Assembly (NCBI GenBank): GCA_049302575.1
Contig: JBAQMG010000056.1
Coordinates: forward strand, 1 to 17,188
DNA: 17,188 nucleotides
Direction: 5' to 3'
Origin: JBAQMG01 sp049302575
Lineage (GTDB): Bacteria; Bacillota; Desulfitobacteriia; Desulfitobacteriales; Desulfitobacteriaceae
Shown here: in pieces, positions 1-7,971 of the stretch
Layout of the letters: each line of letters starts with the position of its first letter
Position numbering within the stretch: the stretch's first letter is position 1
Translations under genes and position numbers: made by a program
The notes under the pieces: model-generated
Told to the model about the DNA's origin: nothing
The model's database searches: none
The model's input: the letters and a program-made list of their open reading frames with translations, nothing else

Positions 1-3
1 TAT

Positions 4-204
4 GTGCGCCACGCATGGCGATTTACTCGGTGGTGAAAGTCCACTATGGGGGCTTGTAGTTGCCAACCATTAGCCAAGCGCAAGGGTGTCCACCGCGAGG
101 GGAATCCAAAGGAAGCTGGAGGCAAAGTTCCGACCCAAGGAACACGAACATCATCAGGCATAGGTTATGGGATGAGTTTGCATAACAAAACGAAGTCCAA
201 TTAA
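4..204 (+). mobile_element. 5' end of a group II intron (ribozyme domain I remnant)
   Basis: The stretch opens with GTGCGCC, matching the GUGYG 5' boundary of bacterial group II introns. It continues with blocks typical of domain I in this intron class, such as GGTGAAAGTCC, CAAGGGTGTCC, GGAACACGAAC and AACGAAGTCC. Only about 200 nt of the normally roughly 600 nt preceding the intron ORF remain. The sequence then jumps into the middle of the reverse transcriptase, and no domain V or VI is visible downstream. I read this as a dead, internally deleted intron. Recognition is from memory of the family, not a covariance-model search. Confidence 0.85.
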
Positions 205-366
205 CTACAGTCAAGAACAATCAAAGATGGTCGAGTCATATCGCTCATTCATAAATACCTGAGAGCAGGAGTAGTTGTCCGACACAAATTCGAAGAGACA
301 GAAGTCGGCGTGCCGCAGGGTGGCCCCCTATCCGCTTCTCGGGGGTATTCCAGAAGGATTGAATGA
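205..366 (+). pseudogene. ltrA: Group II intron reverse transcriptase/maturase fragment
   Basis: One frame reads S-R-T-I-K-D-G-R-V followed by a helix-like segment and then the RT signature G-V-P-Q-G-G-P-L-S (about 310-333). This is the well-known block of group II intron reverse transcriptases that lies before the YADD catalytic motif. An in-frame stop at 202-204 and the missing start mean the N-terminal RT domain is gone. After P-L-S the similarity ends, and the frame closes at TGA 364-366, so the YADD active site, the X/maturase domain and the endonuclease are absent. It cannot encode a working enzyme. Together with the adjacent ribozyme piece it marks an old insertion with at least two deletions. 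Confidence 0.85.
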
Positions 367-662
367 TTAAAATAGGAAGAAATAAATCTAAAGAAATTCT
401 TAACACCATCCACTTTGTTTGTTGAAGTTTATCTTATATATTAGATAGTGTAACTAAGTTCAGCTTGCGAATTCTTTGGAAAAGTGTCTGCTTGGTCAGG
501 CAGAGATCATGGAGAACAGAACAAGAAAAGTGCTCAGGTGGTGATTTGTGAAACTAAAACAAACTTGCGAAGTATCTGTCAAAGATTTCGGTATAGAAAG
601 CATTAAAGCCTTCCAGTTTGAGTAAGAAAGGGAATCGACCCTATGAGAGGAGAGCACCAAAT
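367..662. other. Intergenic region upstream of the first CWB2 gene
   Basis: This stretch lies between the intron remnant and the first complete gene. It is moderately AT-rich and holds no recognisable RNA gene. I see a short imperfect hairpin near 488-505 (TCTGC/GCAGA arms). A 25-codon GTG-initiated frame (548-625), preceded by AGGTGGTG, runs into the following gene region; it has no recognisable product. I could not assign a convincing -35/-10 pair. Confidence 0.5.
648..654 (+). promoter_or_regulatory. Ribosome binding site deciding the TTG start at 663
   Basis: AGGAGAG lies 8-10 nt before TTG 663. The longer in-frame alternative, TTG 618, has no Shine-Dalgarno-like sequence in front of it. 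Starting at 663 also gives a compact signal peptide with basic residues directly before the hydrophobic core. Confidence 0.7.
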
Positions 663-2501
663 TTGCGTTACAAAGACCATTTCAAAATTATTAGTTTGTT
701 TTTAGTAATGTTGGTGATGTTTGCGTTTCCCGGACAGCTCCTAGCGGCAACATCACCCTTAACAAGCCTTGAATTTAGCTCCAGCGATGATCACAACCTT
801 ATAGTCGGGGAATCCAGCACGATCAGCTTTCGACTCTTGGATTCCACGCATAGTTCCTTCTCGGGTTCGGTAAGCGCCTATTTATGGAACACAGATACTG
901 GTGTAAAGCAGGCGTTGATAGTCAGTGGCTCAGGAACGTATTCGGCAAACAACGTCGTCGTAGATAGCCCTGGCAACTATGCTTTGTTTGTGACGGATAT
1001 TAATAGCAATACAGTGCGAGGACCTGAGGACGTCGTGGTGCGCAGTGCTGTCGCGACGGCGACAGGTGCTTTGAACGTCAACATCTCCAGTACGGTCAGT
1101 GTCAAGCTAACGGATTCGGCTGGCAATCCCTTGAGCAATAAGTCGGTCACGGTAGACGGAACGGCCGTAGGCACCACGAGTCAGACTTATACCACTCTGA
1201 GTGACGGAACTTTTACATTTTCCATGACCCCGACCCAATTGGGAACGCTAAAGTTCATTCACGCGGGTTATGTGGCGGGAACACTGGCTGTCTCTGAGAC
1301 AAATGTAAGCATGACAGTTACAGGCTCTCTAGTTATGAACACGAACAGTCGACTAACCGTCAAAGTGGTCGATAATAACGGGAACTCTGTCGAGAATAAG
1401 AATGTTAGTGTTGATGCGACAGCCGTGGGACTTAGCATGAGTTCTTACACTATTTTAAATGATGGTACCTTCAGCTTTAATCTCACCCCTAGTGAGCTAG
1501 GTCAAGTGAACCTGATCTTCGGTGGTAAGGTTGTTAAATCCATCTCTGTCTTACCTGCTTATGTGCAAGGAGCGCGGATCGGGGGGGATACGGCGGACAA
1601 TTCTTCTCTATCTGTTGAGGTGGCCAAAAAGGGCTGGACCAGCGCGCAAAATCTAATCCTAACTCGGGATGATATTGTCGCTGACTCGATGGTCGCTGTG
1701 CCCCTAGCCAAGAAGCTGGAGGCGCCGATTCTAATGACGCCGACCAATCTGCTCTCCCCAGTGGTGTTAGCGGAAATCCGCAGCCTGGGGGTCCAAAATG
1801 TCTATATTATTGGCGGAATAGGTGCAGTCTCCACAGAAGTAGAGAATAGCCTGAAACAAGCCGGGCTGAAGATTATCCGGCTGGCAGGAGTCGATCGTTA
1901 TGACACTGCGGCTCAAGTAGCGGCGAGTCTCGGTGCTTCGCATACGGTCTATCTTGCTTATGGTTATGGGGAACCTGACGCTTTGGCAGCTAGTCCCTTT
2001 GCCGCGAAGCAGGGCATACCTATCTTACTGACGGAAACCAATGTTTTGCCAGCAGTTACCCAGCAAGCCTTGCAAAATATGGGAGCTACCGATATTAAAA
2101 TTCTCGGCGGTACCGGTATTATCAGTCTCGAACTGGAGAACAGCCTCAAACAGCAATATCAAGTGGCGCGTTATGGCGGTACGGACCGCTTTGCCACAGA
2201 ACAAATAATCTTCCAAAACCTGATCAACACACAGACCCCTCAAGCGCCGCTCTATTTCACCTCTGCACAGGTTGACGAATCAGCTACCGCCAAACCCTTT
2301 GGCGATGCCCTGGTGGCCGGTGCTCTGGCCGCCAAGAACAACGGCTTTGTCGTAACGCTGCCGCCCAATGACCTGCCTTCAGTGATCTATAATTTCTTGA
2401 TTTATAACAAGGGGTATATTCCAAGCTCGACAGTAATTGGCAATCAGCAGGCGATTAGTACGGCGCTGGAGAATCAGCTTTATGGGTTATTAAATCGCTG
2501 A
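663..2501 (+). CDS. Secreted CWB2-anchored surface protein with N-terminal Ig-like repeats
   Basis: This is a predicted exported cell-wall protein of 612 residues from TTG 663 (627 if TTG 618 is used). Residues 1-29 form a signal peptide ending near L-L-A-A. Residues about 30-125 are a beta-rich domain. Two homologous repeats follow, about 128-212 and 215-298, each with a D-x-x-G-N-x-(L/V)-x-N-K-x-V-x-V-D core and a G-T-F-x-F segment, typical of bacterial Ig-like folds. Residues 303-612 are three CWB2 (PF04122) repeats with I-G-G-x-G-x-(I/V)-S and A-A-x-x-G-x-P-(I/V)-L-L-T signatures. In Clostridioides difficile, triple CWB2 modules bind a wall polymer non-covalently. The first repeat lacks the usual D-R-Y-x-T-A motif; repeats two and three have D-R-Y-D-T-A and D-R-F-A-T. 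No enzymatic domain is visible, so the Ig repeats are probably the exposed part. Anchoring is secure; ligand or function is unknown. Confidence 0.9.
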   Translation: MRYKDHFKIISLFLVMLVMFAFPGQLLAATSPLTSLEFSSSDDHNLIVGESSTISFRLLDSTHSSFSGSVSAYLWNTDTGVKQALIVSGSGTYSANNVVVDSPGNYALFVTDINSNTVRGPEDVVVRSAVATATGALNVNISSTVSVKLTDSAGNPLSNKSVTVDGTAVGTTSQTYTTLSDGTFTFSMTPTQLGTLKFIHAGYVAGTLAVSETNVSMTVTGSLVMNTNSRLTVKVVDNNGNSVENKNVSVDATAVGLSMSSYTILNDGTFSFNLTPSELGQVNLIFGGKVVKSISVLPAYVQGARIGGDTADNSSLSVEVAKKGWTSAQNLILTRDDIVADSMVAVPLAKKLEAPILMTPTNLLSPVVLAEIRSLGVQNVYIIGGIGAVSTEVENSLKQAGLKIIRLAGVDRYDTAAQVAASLGASHTVYLAYGYGEPDALAASPFAAKQGIPILLTETNVLPAVTQQALQNMGATDIKILGGTGIISLELENSLKQQYQVARYGGTDRFATEQIIFQNLINTQTPQAPLYFTSAQVDESATAKPFGDALVAGALAAKNNGFVVTLPPNDLPSVIYNFLIYNKGYIPSSTVIGNQQAISTALENQLYGLLNR

Positions 2502-2568
2502 GGTTAGATATGGTTGCCCACTGCTATTGGCTCTGAACAATCCCGCTCTTAATTTATCGTGAGACGGT

Positions 2569-2602
2569 TACCAGGGTGTCTGGAAACAGACACTCTGGTT
2601 TT
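2569..2602 (+). terminator. Rho-independent terminator after the first CWB2 gene
   Basis: A 12-bp stem, CCAGGGTGTCTG with CAGACACTCTGG (one G-U pair), closed by a GAAA tetraloop and followed by TTTTAC. It ends the transcript of the gene stopping at 2501 and separates it from the S41 protease gene. Confidence 0.9.
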
Positions 2603-2791
2603 ACGTTATTCGGAAAGTAAAAATTATTTGTTGGCACCTGGACTTGGCAGCCTTGTGAACTGGTTGATCAAGAAAAGGATTCTTAGTTTATTTGTCGAAT
2701 TCTACTTTACATAGCAGAGAGGTCATGGTCTAAAGCTGAATTATAAGCTTAACTATCAATTAAACGATTTGGCAGGAGCGGAGGAAGACAC

Positions 2792-4408
2792 TTGAATAAA
2801 CGGACAATCTCCAAAATAGCGTTACGCTTAGTGCTTAGTTTAACCCTTTTAGTAGCTGTTGAAGCCACCAGTGTACTGGCCGCAGTAGACGAAACTTCCC
2901 AGGTGAGCAAGCTACTGAACAACTATTATGTTGATTCGGTTTCCGATCAAGTTCTTAATGCTCCCACCATTGACGGGATGTTGAAAAACTTGGGGGATCC
3001 TTATACTAGATATTTTACAGCGCAAGAATACCAAGATTTTATTAATGCTTTAGATCAGCGTTTTACTGGGATTGGCATTCAGCTTAAGATAATACCCGAG
3101 GGCGTCTCGGTAGTTTCAGTGATCAAGGGTTCCCCCGCAGCGGAAGCAGGCATGCAAACTGGGGATGTTATTATTACGGTAGATGGTCAAGCTTTGGCCG
3201 CAAGACCGCAAGCAGAGGCAGTGGCTCTCCTGAGAGGTGATTCGGGAACCCAAGTTCGTTTAAAGATCAAGCGGGGAGGGCAAATTAAAGATTTGACCCT
3301 TACGCGGCGTAAACTCGAAGAACCAACAGTTAACGGTAAGGTTCTCGAAGGACATATGGGTTATGTCCAATTGAATACGTTCGGGGAGGATACACCTGCT
3401 GATTTTGCCAAGGTAGTGGACAATCTCATCGATCAGCAGGTCGATTGCTGGATTTTTGATCTAAGGGATAACCCAGGAGGATATCTCTCTACCGCCCAGA
3501 ATCTAGCTGGTTATTTTATTGGTGAAAATACCACTCTACAGATGAAAGATCGTTCACATCCTGTTAAGTATCTGGCGGCTGTTAACCAAGGGTGGACGTT
3601 TACACAACCTGTCGTGTTTCTAATCAACGAAAACAGTGCCAGTGCAGCGGAGATTTTAGCTGCGGCAGTAAAGGACAACCATAAAGCTACCCTTATTGGT
3701 AAAACTACTTTTGGCAAGGGTGTGGCTCAATCCATGTTTGTTCTGTCCAGTGGGGGAAGGCTTAAAATGACGACTAATCGTTTTTACTCTCCGGAGGGTC
3801 ACGAGATTCAAAAAGTCGGGGTAACACCGGACATCTTAACTAATAAGGCTGATCCTCTCAGTGCAGCCGAGCTGTTGCTTGAAAACAACGCAATCGGGAC
3901 TTTCGAGGGGACAAGCATCGGGGTCAACACTGGAGGGTATAACTATAAAGTCACTGTCGCCCAAGTCATTGATTCTAAGTACTGGGGAATTTGGAACGAG
4001 GTATTGGCTTCTGTGCATCAGTCGGCGCTGCGGCTGGATAGACCACAAGGCTGGAGTACAGTAAGTGAGGCGGATTTACAGAAACGTTGGCCGCTATATT
4101 TCCCGTCCTATGACGAAATCGGTGGTTTGGCCAATGTGCCGCTGAACAAAACCTTTAAGGTGCATTTTTCCGGACCGATTGATTGGTCCACGATAAATAA
4201 CTCCAGTGTTGAACTGATTAACAGTACGACAGGTGAGCGCTCGCCGGTGTATTTCCAGGCAATCAGCGCTATGGATCTGAAGGTAATCCCACAGAATAAG
4301 CTTCAACCGGAAACAACGTACTGGTTAGTAATTCATCCGACGATTCGGGATGTTAACCAGAGGCCGATCATTAAGGGCACGGTCACAATGGCTAGAACCC
4401 CCAGCTAG
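2792..4408 (+). CDS. Secreted S41 (C-terminal processing) peptidase with PDZ and C-terminal Ig-like domain
   Basis: This is a serine protease of the CtpA/CtpB family, 538 residues, starting at TTG 2792 behind GGAGGAAG (2780-2787). Residues 1-31 are a signal peptide. The S41 N-terminal region spans about 35-80 and includes G-D-P-Y-T-R-Y-F. A PDZ domain lies at about 93-173, with G-I-G-I-Q-L and S-P-A-A-x-A-G-M-x-x-G-D. The catalytic domain is about 180-345: D-L-R-D-N-P-G-G, then S284 in N-S-A-S-A-A-E, K309 and Q313 in F-G-K-G-V-A-Q. The Ser-Lys spacing of 25 and Lys-Gln spacing of 4 match characterised CtpB and Prc enzymes, so it should be active. Residues about 440-538 resemble a Big_5/SbsA-type Ig-like domain (V-P-L-N-K-T-F-K-V-x-F-S, L-x-P-E-T-T-Y). 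The tail is unusual for CtpB, which otherwise suggests sporulation signalling or surface-protein trimming as roles. Confidence 0.9.
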   Translation: MNKRTISKIALRLVLSLTLLVAVEATSVLAAVDETSQVSKLLNNYYVDSVSDQVLNAPTIDGMLKNLGDPYTRYFTAQEYQDFINALDQRFTGIGIQLKIIPEGVSVVSVIKGSPAAEAGMQTGDVIITVDGQALAARPQAEAVALLRGDSGTQVRLKIKRGGQIKDLTLTRRKLEEPTVNGKVLEGHMGYVQLNTFGEDTPADFAKVVDNLIDQQVDCWIFDLRDNPGGYLSTAQNLAGYFIGENTTLQMKDRSHPVKYLAAVNQGWTFTQPVVFLINENSASAAEILAAAVKDNHKATLIGKTTFGKGVAQSMFVLSSGGRLKMTTNRFYSPEGHEIQKVGVTPDILTNKADPLSAAELLLENNAIGTFEGTSIGVNTGGYNYKVTVAQVIDSKYWGIWNEVLASVHQSALRLDRPQGWSTVSEADLQKRWPLYFPSYDEIGGLANVPLNKTFKVHFSGPIDWSTINNSSVELINSTTGERSPVYFQAISAMDLKVIPQNKLQPETTYWLVIHPTIRDVNQRPIIKGTVTMARTPS

Positions 4409-4562
4409 AACTCCTAGCTAGGCACCAGCCGCCAAGGGGAAAGCTTAGATCGAAATCTTTGGAATTAGCAGGAATATTTTAATAAAGGAAGAAATATTAA
4501 GTAGTTAGCAGAATTCGGAATAATCGCAAAGCGGAAAATTGCAGTAAAAGGGGGTTAGACAA

Positions 4563-7298
4563 ATGCAAAGACCAAAACAAAGACTTCTTATGGGAACCCT
4601 TATCTTAGCTTTTGCTTTATGCAACATAGTTTCACCGCTCTCAACGCTTGCCACTCCTAAAATACAGGCAGCTTCTGGCCCAACCAGTATTTACGGAGCT
4701 GACCGATATGAAACAGCGGCTAAGATTGCCCAAAATGGCTGGTCAGGAACTTCGGACTATGTGATCTTGGCTGCCGGGATGTCAGAAAATCTGATTGATG
4801 CTTTGCTGGCGGGGCCTTTGGCTACTCAGCTTCATGCCCCGATTCTCTTGACTGAAGGGAATAAACTGAACCAATCTGCCAGTGCAGAGCTAAACAGGCT
4901 CAAGGTAAAGAAAGTTTATCTTACCAGTGGCTCAGCCGTGATTAAACAAGCTGTAATCGATGAGGTTAAAGCCCTTCCCACAGTAACTGAAGTCAAGACT
5001 CTGGGAGGGTACAATGCTTCGGAAACATCAGTTAATATTGCCAAAGAGCTGGGTAACCTTGGCAGCCAAATTAGTCAGGTTGTGGTAACAGGAGGGGCGG
5101 GTTCAGATGCTTTGTCGATAGCCCCTATTGCTGGGGCGCAAGGCATACCTATTCTTTATTCCGCTAGAGATAACCTCTCTAGCGATGTTAAAACATATTT
5201 AGACGAGATTAAGTCGAACCTAACAAAAACCTATATTATCGGTGGAACCGCGGTGATCAGTGAAACTGTACAAGCCCAATTACCGGGGGTGGTTGAGCGT
5301 TATTACGGTCAAAACAGGTATGACACTAACATTGAAGTGCTAAAGCATTTCGCGGGTGTACTCAAAAATGAAAATACCTATGTAGCAAACGGCGAAACGC
5401 TGGTTGATGCCATGGCGAGTGTGCCACTGGCAGTTAAAACCAACTCGGTCATCCTTTTAACGGATAAGGATTTGCCAGAAATGAGTAAGCAATATGCTTT
5501 GTCCACTCTATCACGCAAGGTGATCGGTCTGGGCGGTCCCACAGTCGTTGCTACAGATATCCTAACCGAACTGGCCTCGGGAGGAACAAGTTCAGGAACT
5601 TCTCCCTCTGCAGGTGGAAGCGAAGATTCTGCTGCTCCTGTCAATGCCTTGAATTATCCGCAAGTAGGGCTTGTGACCTCGTCTAGTACACAGATATTAG
5701 TTCAAACTAATGAAGCTGGTACAGCGTACTTTGTCGTATTACCAAGTTTTCAGGCGTCTGCTCCGAGTGCAGCCCAGGTTAAAGCAGGAACTGATGCAGC
5801 AAATATTCCTTTAACTGCAAACCGTAGAGGTAATATTTCCTTAGCAGCAAATATCGAAGCAGCTATTTCTATTGCTGGCTTAGCATCTGCGACCCAATAT
5901 GAGGTTTATGTTGTTAGTGAAGATACGGTGCCAAAGCTGCAAGCTAATCCAGTTAAACTTAAGGTTATAACTGCTCCAGTTCCGCCGGTAATTACTGGTA
6001 CAGTTAGAGCAGGGAATGCAATAGTTATAGGTACTTCAGTTGCAGGTGCCAAAATAGAAATATCCAAAAACGGTATAATGCAGCAAGCGTCATTTGTCTT
6101 AGCTGACGGAACTTGGTCGATATATGGACTAAATTTAGTTAAAGAGGATACCCTCTCTGTGACGGCCCAATTACCAGGGTCTCCGTTAAGTGCTCCATCG
6201 ACGGTAACAGTTGCTGAGAGTAATGGATCAACAATTTATCAAACGCCGATCCCTAGCATCACTAGAACAGTTAAAGTCAGTGATACTAGCATATCAGGTA
6301 CAGCAGCAAATGGAGCAAAAATAATGCTCAGCGTTAATGGAATAGCTCAACCGGTGGTTAATTCAAGCGGAACCTGGACGGTGAATAACCTAGATCTAAA
6401 TGAAGGAGATACTATTTCCGTAACTGCGCGAATGGACGGGCGTTCAGTAAGCGATGCGGTAACGATAACAGTTTATCCGGTAGTCGATAGCATTACATCC
6501 AGTTCTGCCCAGGTATCCATTCAAAATAACCAAGCTAGCATAGCGTACTATGTTGTATTACCAGGTTTCGCAGGCAATCCACCGAGTGCCGAGCAAATCA
6601 AAGCAGGCAAAGATGCAGGAAATAATCTTTTAGCAGCTAACCGTAAAGGGAATGTTCTATTAGATGGAAATAATGTGGTAGCTATTCCTATTTTGAACTT
6701 ATTACCTGCAAGGATCTATTGTATTTTTATTACCTATGATGATAAAACAAGTCCCGATAAAGTTGCCTTGACAACTTTGCCTAACCAAACAGCTACACCA
6801 GTCATTTCCGGAAACGTTCTAGCTGGTAATACTGCCGTTTCAGGTACAGCGCCAGCAAACGCCAGTATTGTCCTAACCGACAATGGAGTAGTCCAACCAG
6901 AGGTCAACGCAGACTCAAGTGGTCATTGGACGGTCCGAAATCTGACCCTTTATGTCGGGTATAGCATTTCAGTAACAGCCCAATTAGAGGGAGAAACTGT
7001 TAGCGAAGCAACGACTATCACGGTTATTGTTCAAAAAGAGACAAAGACCCCTGCACCAAAAATTCTTGGGTCAGTTGAGGCGGGGCTTGATTCAAGCATA
7101 TCGGGATTAGCGGCTGCAGGAGCGGATATTGTGATTATCGATACCAGTACAGGAGCCGTATTAGCGAAGGTTCAGACAGGAACGGACGGAATATGGACGA
7201 CAAGTGGCTTGACGTTGCTTAAAGGCAGGGGGATTTATATAACTGCGCAAATAGCAGAGCAGGCTATAAGCGACGGAATATCTGTTGTTGTAAAATAG
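4563..7298 (+). CDS. Large CWB2-anchored surface protein with duplicated beta-sandwich array
   Basis: Exported wall protein of 911 residues from ATG 4563, with AAAAGGGGG just upstream. The signal peptide covers residues 1-37. Three CWB2 (PF04122) repeats fill about 40-338, with A-D-R-Y-E-T-A-A in the first, I-I-G-G-T-A-V-I-S in the second and N-R-Y-D-T in the third. A Ser/Gly-rich linker (about 339-360) leads to an array: a fibronectin-like module A (365-475), two Ig-like Big_6-type modules B (477-548, 566-636), then again A (638-745) and two B modules (747-820, 832-911). The B modules share G-T-x-x-A-G-A/A-N-A-x-I and W-T-V-x-x-L-x-L, followed by a Thr/Val-rich strand. No enzyme motif is seen. 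It is likely an adhesive or spacer protein of the cell surface. The module order is the reverse of the CWB2 gene at 663-2501, where Ig repeats precede CWB2. Confidence 0.9.
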   Translation: MQRPKQRLLMGTLILAFALCNIVSPLSTLATPKIQAASGPTSIYGADRYETAAKIAQNGWSGTSDYVILAAGMSENLIDALLAGPLATQLHAPILLTEGNKLNQSASAELNRLKVKKVYLTSGSAVIKQAVIDEVKALPTVTEVKTLGGYNASETSVNIAKELGNLGSQISQVVVTGGAGSDALSIAPIAGAQGIPILYSARDNLSSDVKTYLDEIKSNLTKTYIIGGTAVISETVQAQLPGVVERYYGQNRYDTNIEVLKHFAGVLKNENTYVANGETLVDAMASVPLAVKTNSVILLTDKDLPEMSKQYALSTLSRKVIGLGGPTVVATDILTELASGGTSSGTSPSAGGSEDSAAPVNALNYPQVGLVTSSSTQILVQTNEAGTAYFVVLPSFQASAPSAAQVKAGTDAANIPLTANRRGNISLAANIEAAISIAGLASATQYEVYVVSEDTVPKLQANPVKLKVITAPVPPVITGTVRAGNAIVIGTSVAGAKIEISKNGIMQQASFVLADGTWSIYGLNLVKEDTLSVTAQLPGSPLSAPSTVTVAESNGSTIYQTPIPSITRTVKVSDTSISGTAANGAKIMLSVNGIAQPVVNSSGTWTVNNLDLNEGDTISVTARMDGRSVSDAVTITVYPVVDSITSSSAQVSIQNNQASIAYYVVLPGFAGNPPSAEQIKAGKDAGNNLLAANRKGNVLLDGNNVVAIPILNLLPARIYCIFITYDDKTSPDKVALTTLPNQTATPVISGNVLAGNTAVSGTAPANASIVLTDNGVVQPEVNADSSGHWTVRNLTLYVGYSISVTAQLEGETVSEATTITVIVQKETKTPAPKILGSVEAGLDSSISGLAAAGADIVIIDTSTGAVLAKVQTGTDGIWTTSGLTLLKGRGIYITAQIAEQAISDGISVVVK

Positions 7299-7325
7299 CA
7301 GCATCGACATAAAAAAATCACTTTG

Positions 7326-7375
7326 AGAAATCCCGCGAGATATTAAATTTACGTGGGATTTCTTAACATTTTGTA
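7326..7375 (+). terminator. Rho-independent terminator after the 911-residue CWB2 gene
   Basis: AGAAATCCCGCG (7326-7337) pairs with CGTGGGATTTCT (7352-7363) with one G-U wobble, over a 14-nt AT-rich loop. The 3' arm is T-rich and the following sequence (TTAACATTTT) is weakly U-rich. Confidence 0.75.
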
Positions 7376-7425
7376 CAGGTTATTGAAACTGATTCTTGAA
7401 TTCAACTCTTATTGTAAACTTCTTC

Positions 7426-7454
7426 TTGACAGGTAAGGGGGAACAGTATAAAAT
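7426..7454 (+). promoter_or_regulatory. Sigma-A-type promoter of the MarR/efflux operon
   Basis: TTGACA (7426-7431), a perfect consensus -35, is followed after 17 nt by TAAAAT (7449-7454) as the -10. Transcription would start near 7461, about 60 nt before the MarR start codon. An overlapping alternative -10, TATAAA (7447-7452), has a short 15-nt spacer. Confidence 0.75.
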
Positions 7455-7476
7455 CACACTAGATAGTACGATATGG

Positions 7477-7499
7477 TATTATTTACGTGATAAATAATA
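7477..7499 (+). promoter_or_regulatory. Palindromic operator candidate for the MarR regulator
   Basis: TATTATTTA (7477-7485) and TAAATAATA (7491-7499) are perfect 9-bp inverted arms around a 5-nt spacer. They lie just downstream of the predicted transcription start and before the marR-type gene. MarR dimers usually bind AT-rich palindromes of this size in their own promoter region, so autoregulation of the whole efflux operon is the natural reading. Binding itself is inferred. Confidence 0.65.
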
Positions 7500-7521
7500 T
7501 TAAAAAGTTGGTGATATAGGA

Positions 7522-7971
7522 TTGTCTGAATCTGGTTCCCAAGATTTTTTTAAGGTTAGTTTTCAGATCCGCGGGCACATACACAAGATTGTCGCCTCAC
7601 AATTTACTTCCCCACTCTCTCCTGTAGAATTGTTGATCTTGCACTCCTTAAACCAACTGGAAGGGACCAAGACAACCGAGTTAGCCAGAAGTTTGGGCCT
7701 TCCTACCAGTACCATGACAAATATCTTAGATCGTTTGGAGAGGAAAGGATTGCTGGAACGGATCCGGGATAACACTGATCGGCGGGTGGTCTTTGTGCGT
7801 CTAAAAACCTGCACGGGGCAGATGAATGTAGATTTGCTGCCTAAGTTGCAGGCTTATCTCGAGGATCATTTTCCTGAGCTTCCCCCTGAGTGGTGGTGTC
7901 ATTTAACGGAGGAATTGGTCAGGTTGGAAAAATTGCTGCGGGAGGAGGAGGAGGAAAGTGACACAAACTGA
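7522..7971 (+). CDS. MarR-family transcriptional regulator
   Basis: A 149-residue winged-helix regulator, starting at TTG 7522 with GGTGAT (7510-7515) as a modest ribosome site. The DNA-binding domain lies at about residues 32-95. A recognition-helix region T-T-E-L-A-R-S-L-G-L-P-T-S-T-M-T precedes the helix L-D-R-L-E-R-K-G-L-L and the wing D-N-T-D-R-R-V-V-F-V, whose D-x-R-R core is typical of MarR. N- and C-terminal helices would form the dimer interface; the C-terminus ends in an acidic run. It is the first gene of the efflux operon and overlaps the transporter start by 14 nt, so it most likely represses the operon and is released by a substrate of the pump. The inducer cannot be told from sequence. 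Confidence 0.93.
   Translation: MSESGSQDFFKVSFQIRGHIHKIVASQFTSPLSPVELLILHSLNQLEGTKTTELARSLGLPTSTMTNILDRLERKGLLERIRDNTDRRVVFVRLKTCTGQMNVDLLPKLQAYLEDHFPELPPEWWCHLTEELVRLEKLLREEEEESDTN

Noticed and set aside
618..662. Longer N-terminus of the first CWB2 gene from TTG 618
   Set aside because: No ribosome site precedes it, while AGGAGAG sits well placed before TTG 663; the longer form would put an odd 15-residue basic extension before the signal peptide.
977..2243. Minus-strand open frames across the first CWB2 gene
   Set aside because: They are antisense shadows of a clearly coding + strand gene, without ribosome sites or recognisable domains.
3836..4306. Minus-strand and alternate-frame + strand ORFs inside the S41 protease gene
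   Set aside because: They lie wholly within the coding sequence, are short, and show no domain features or start signals.
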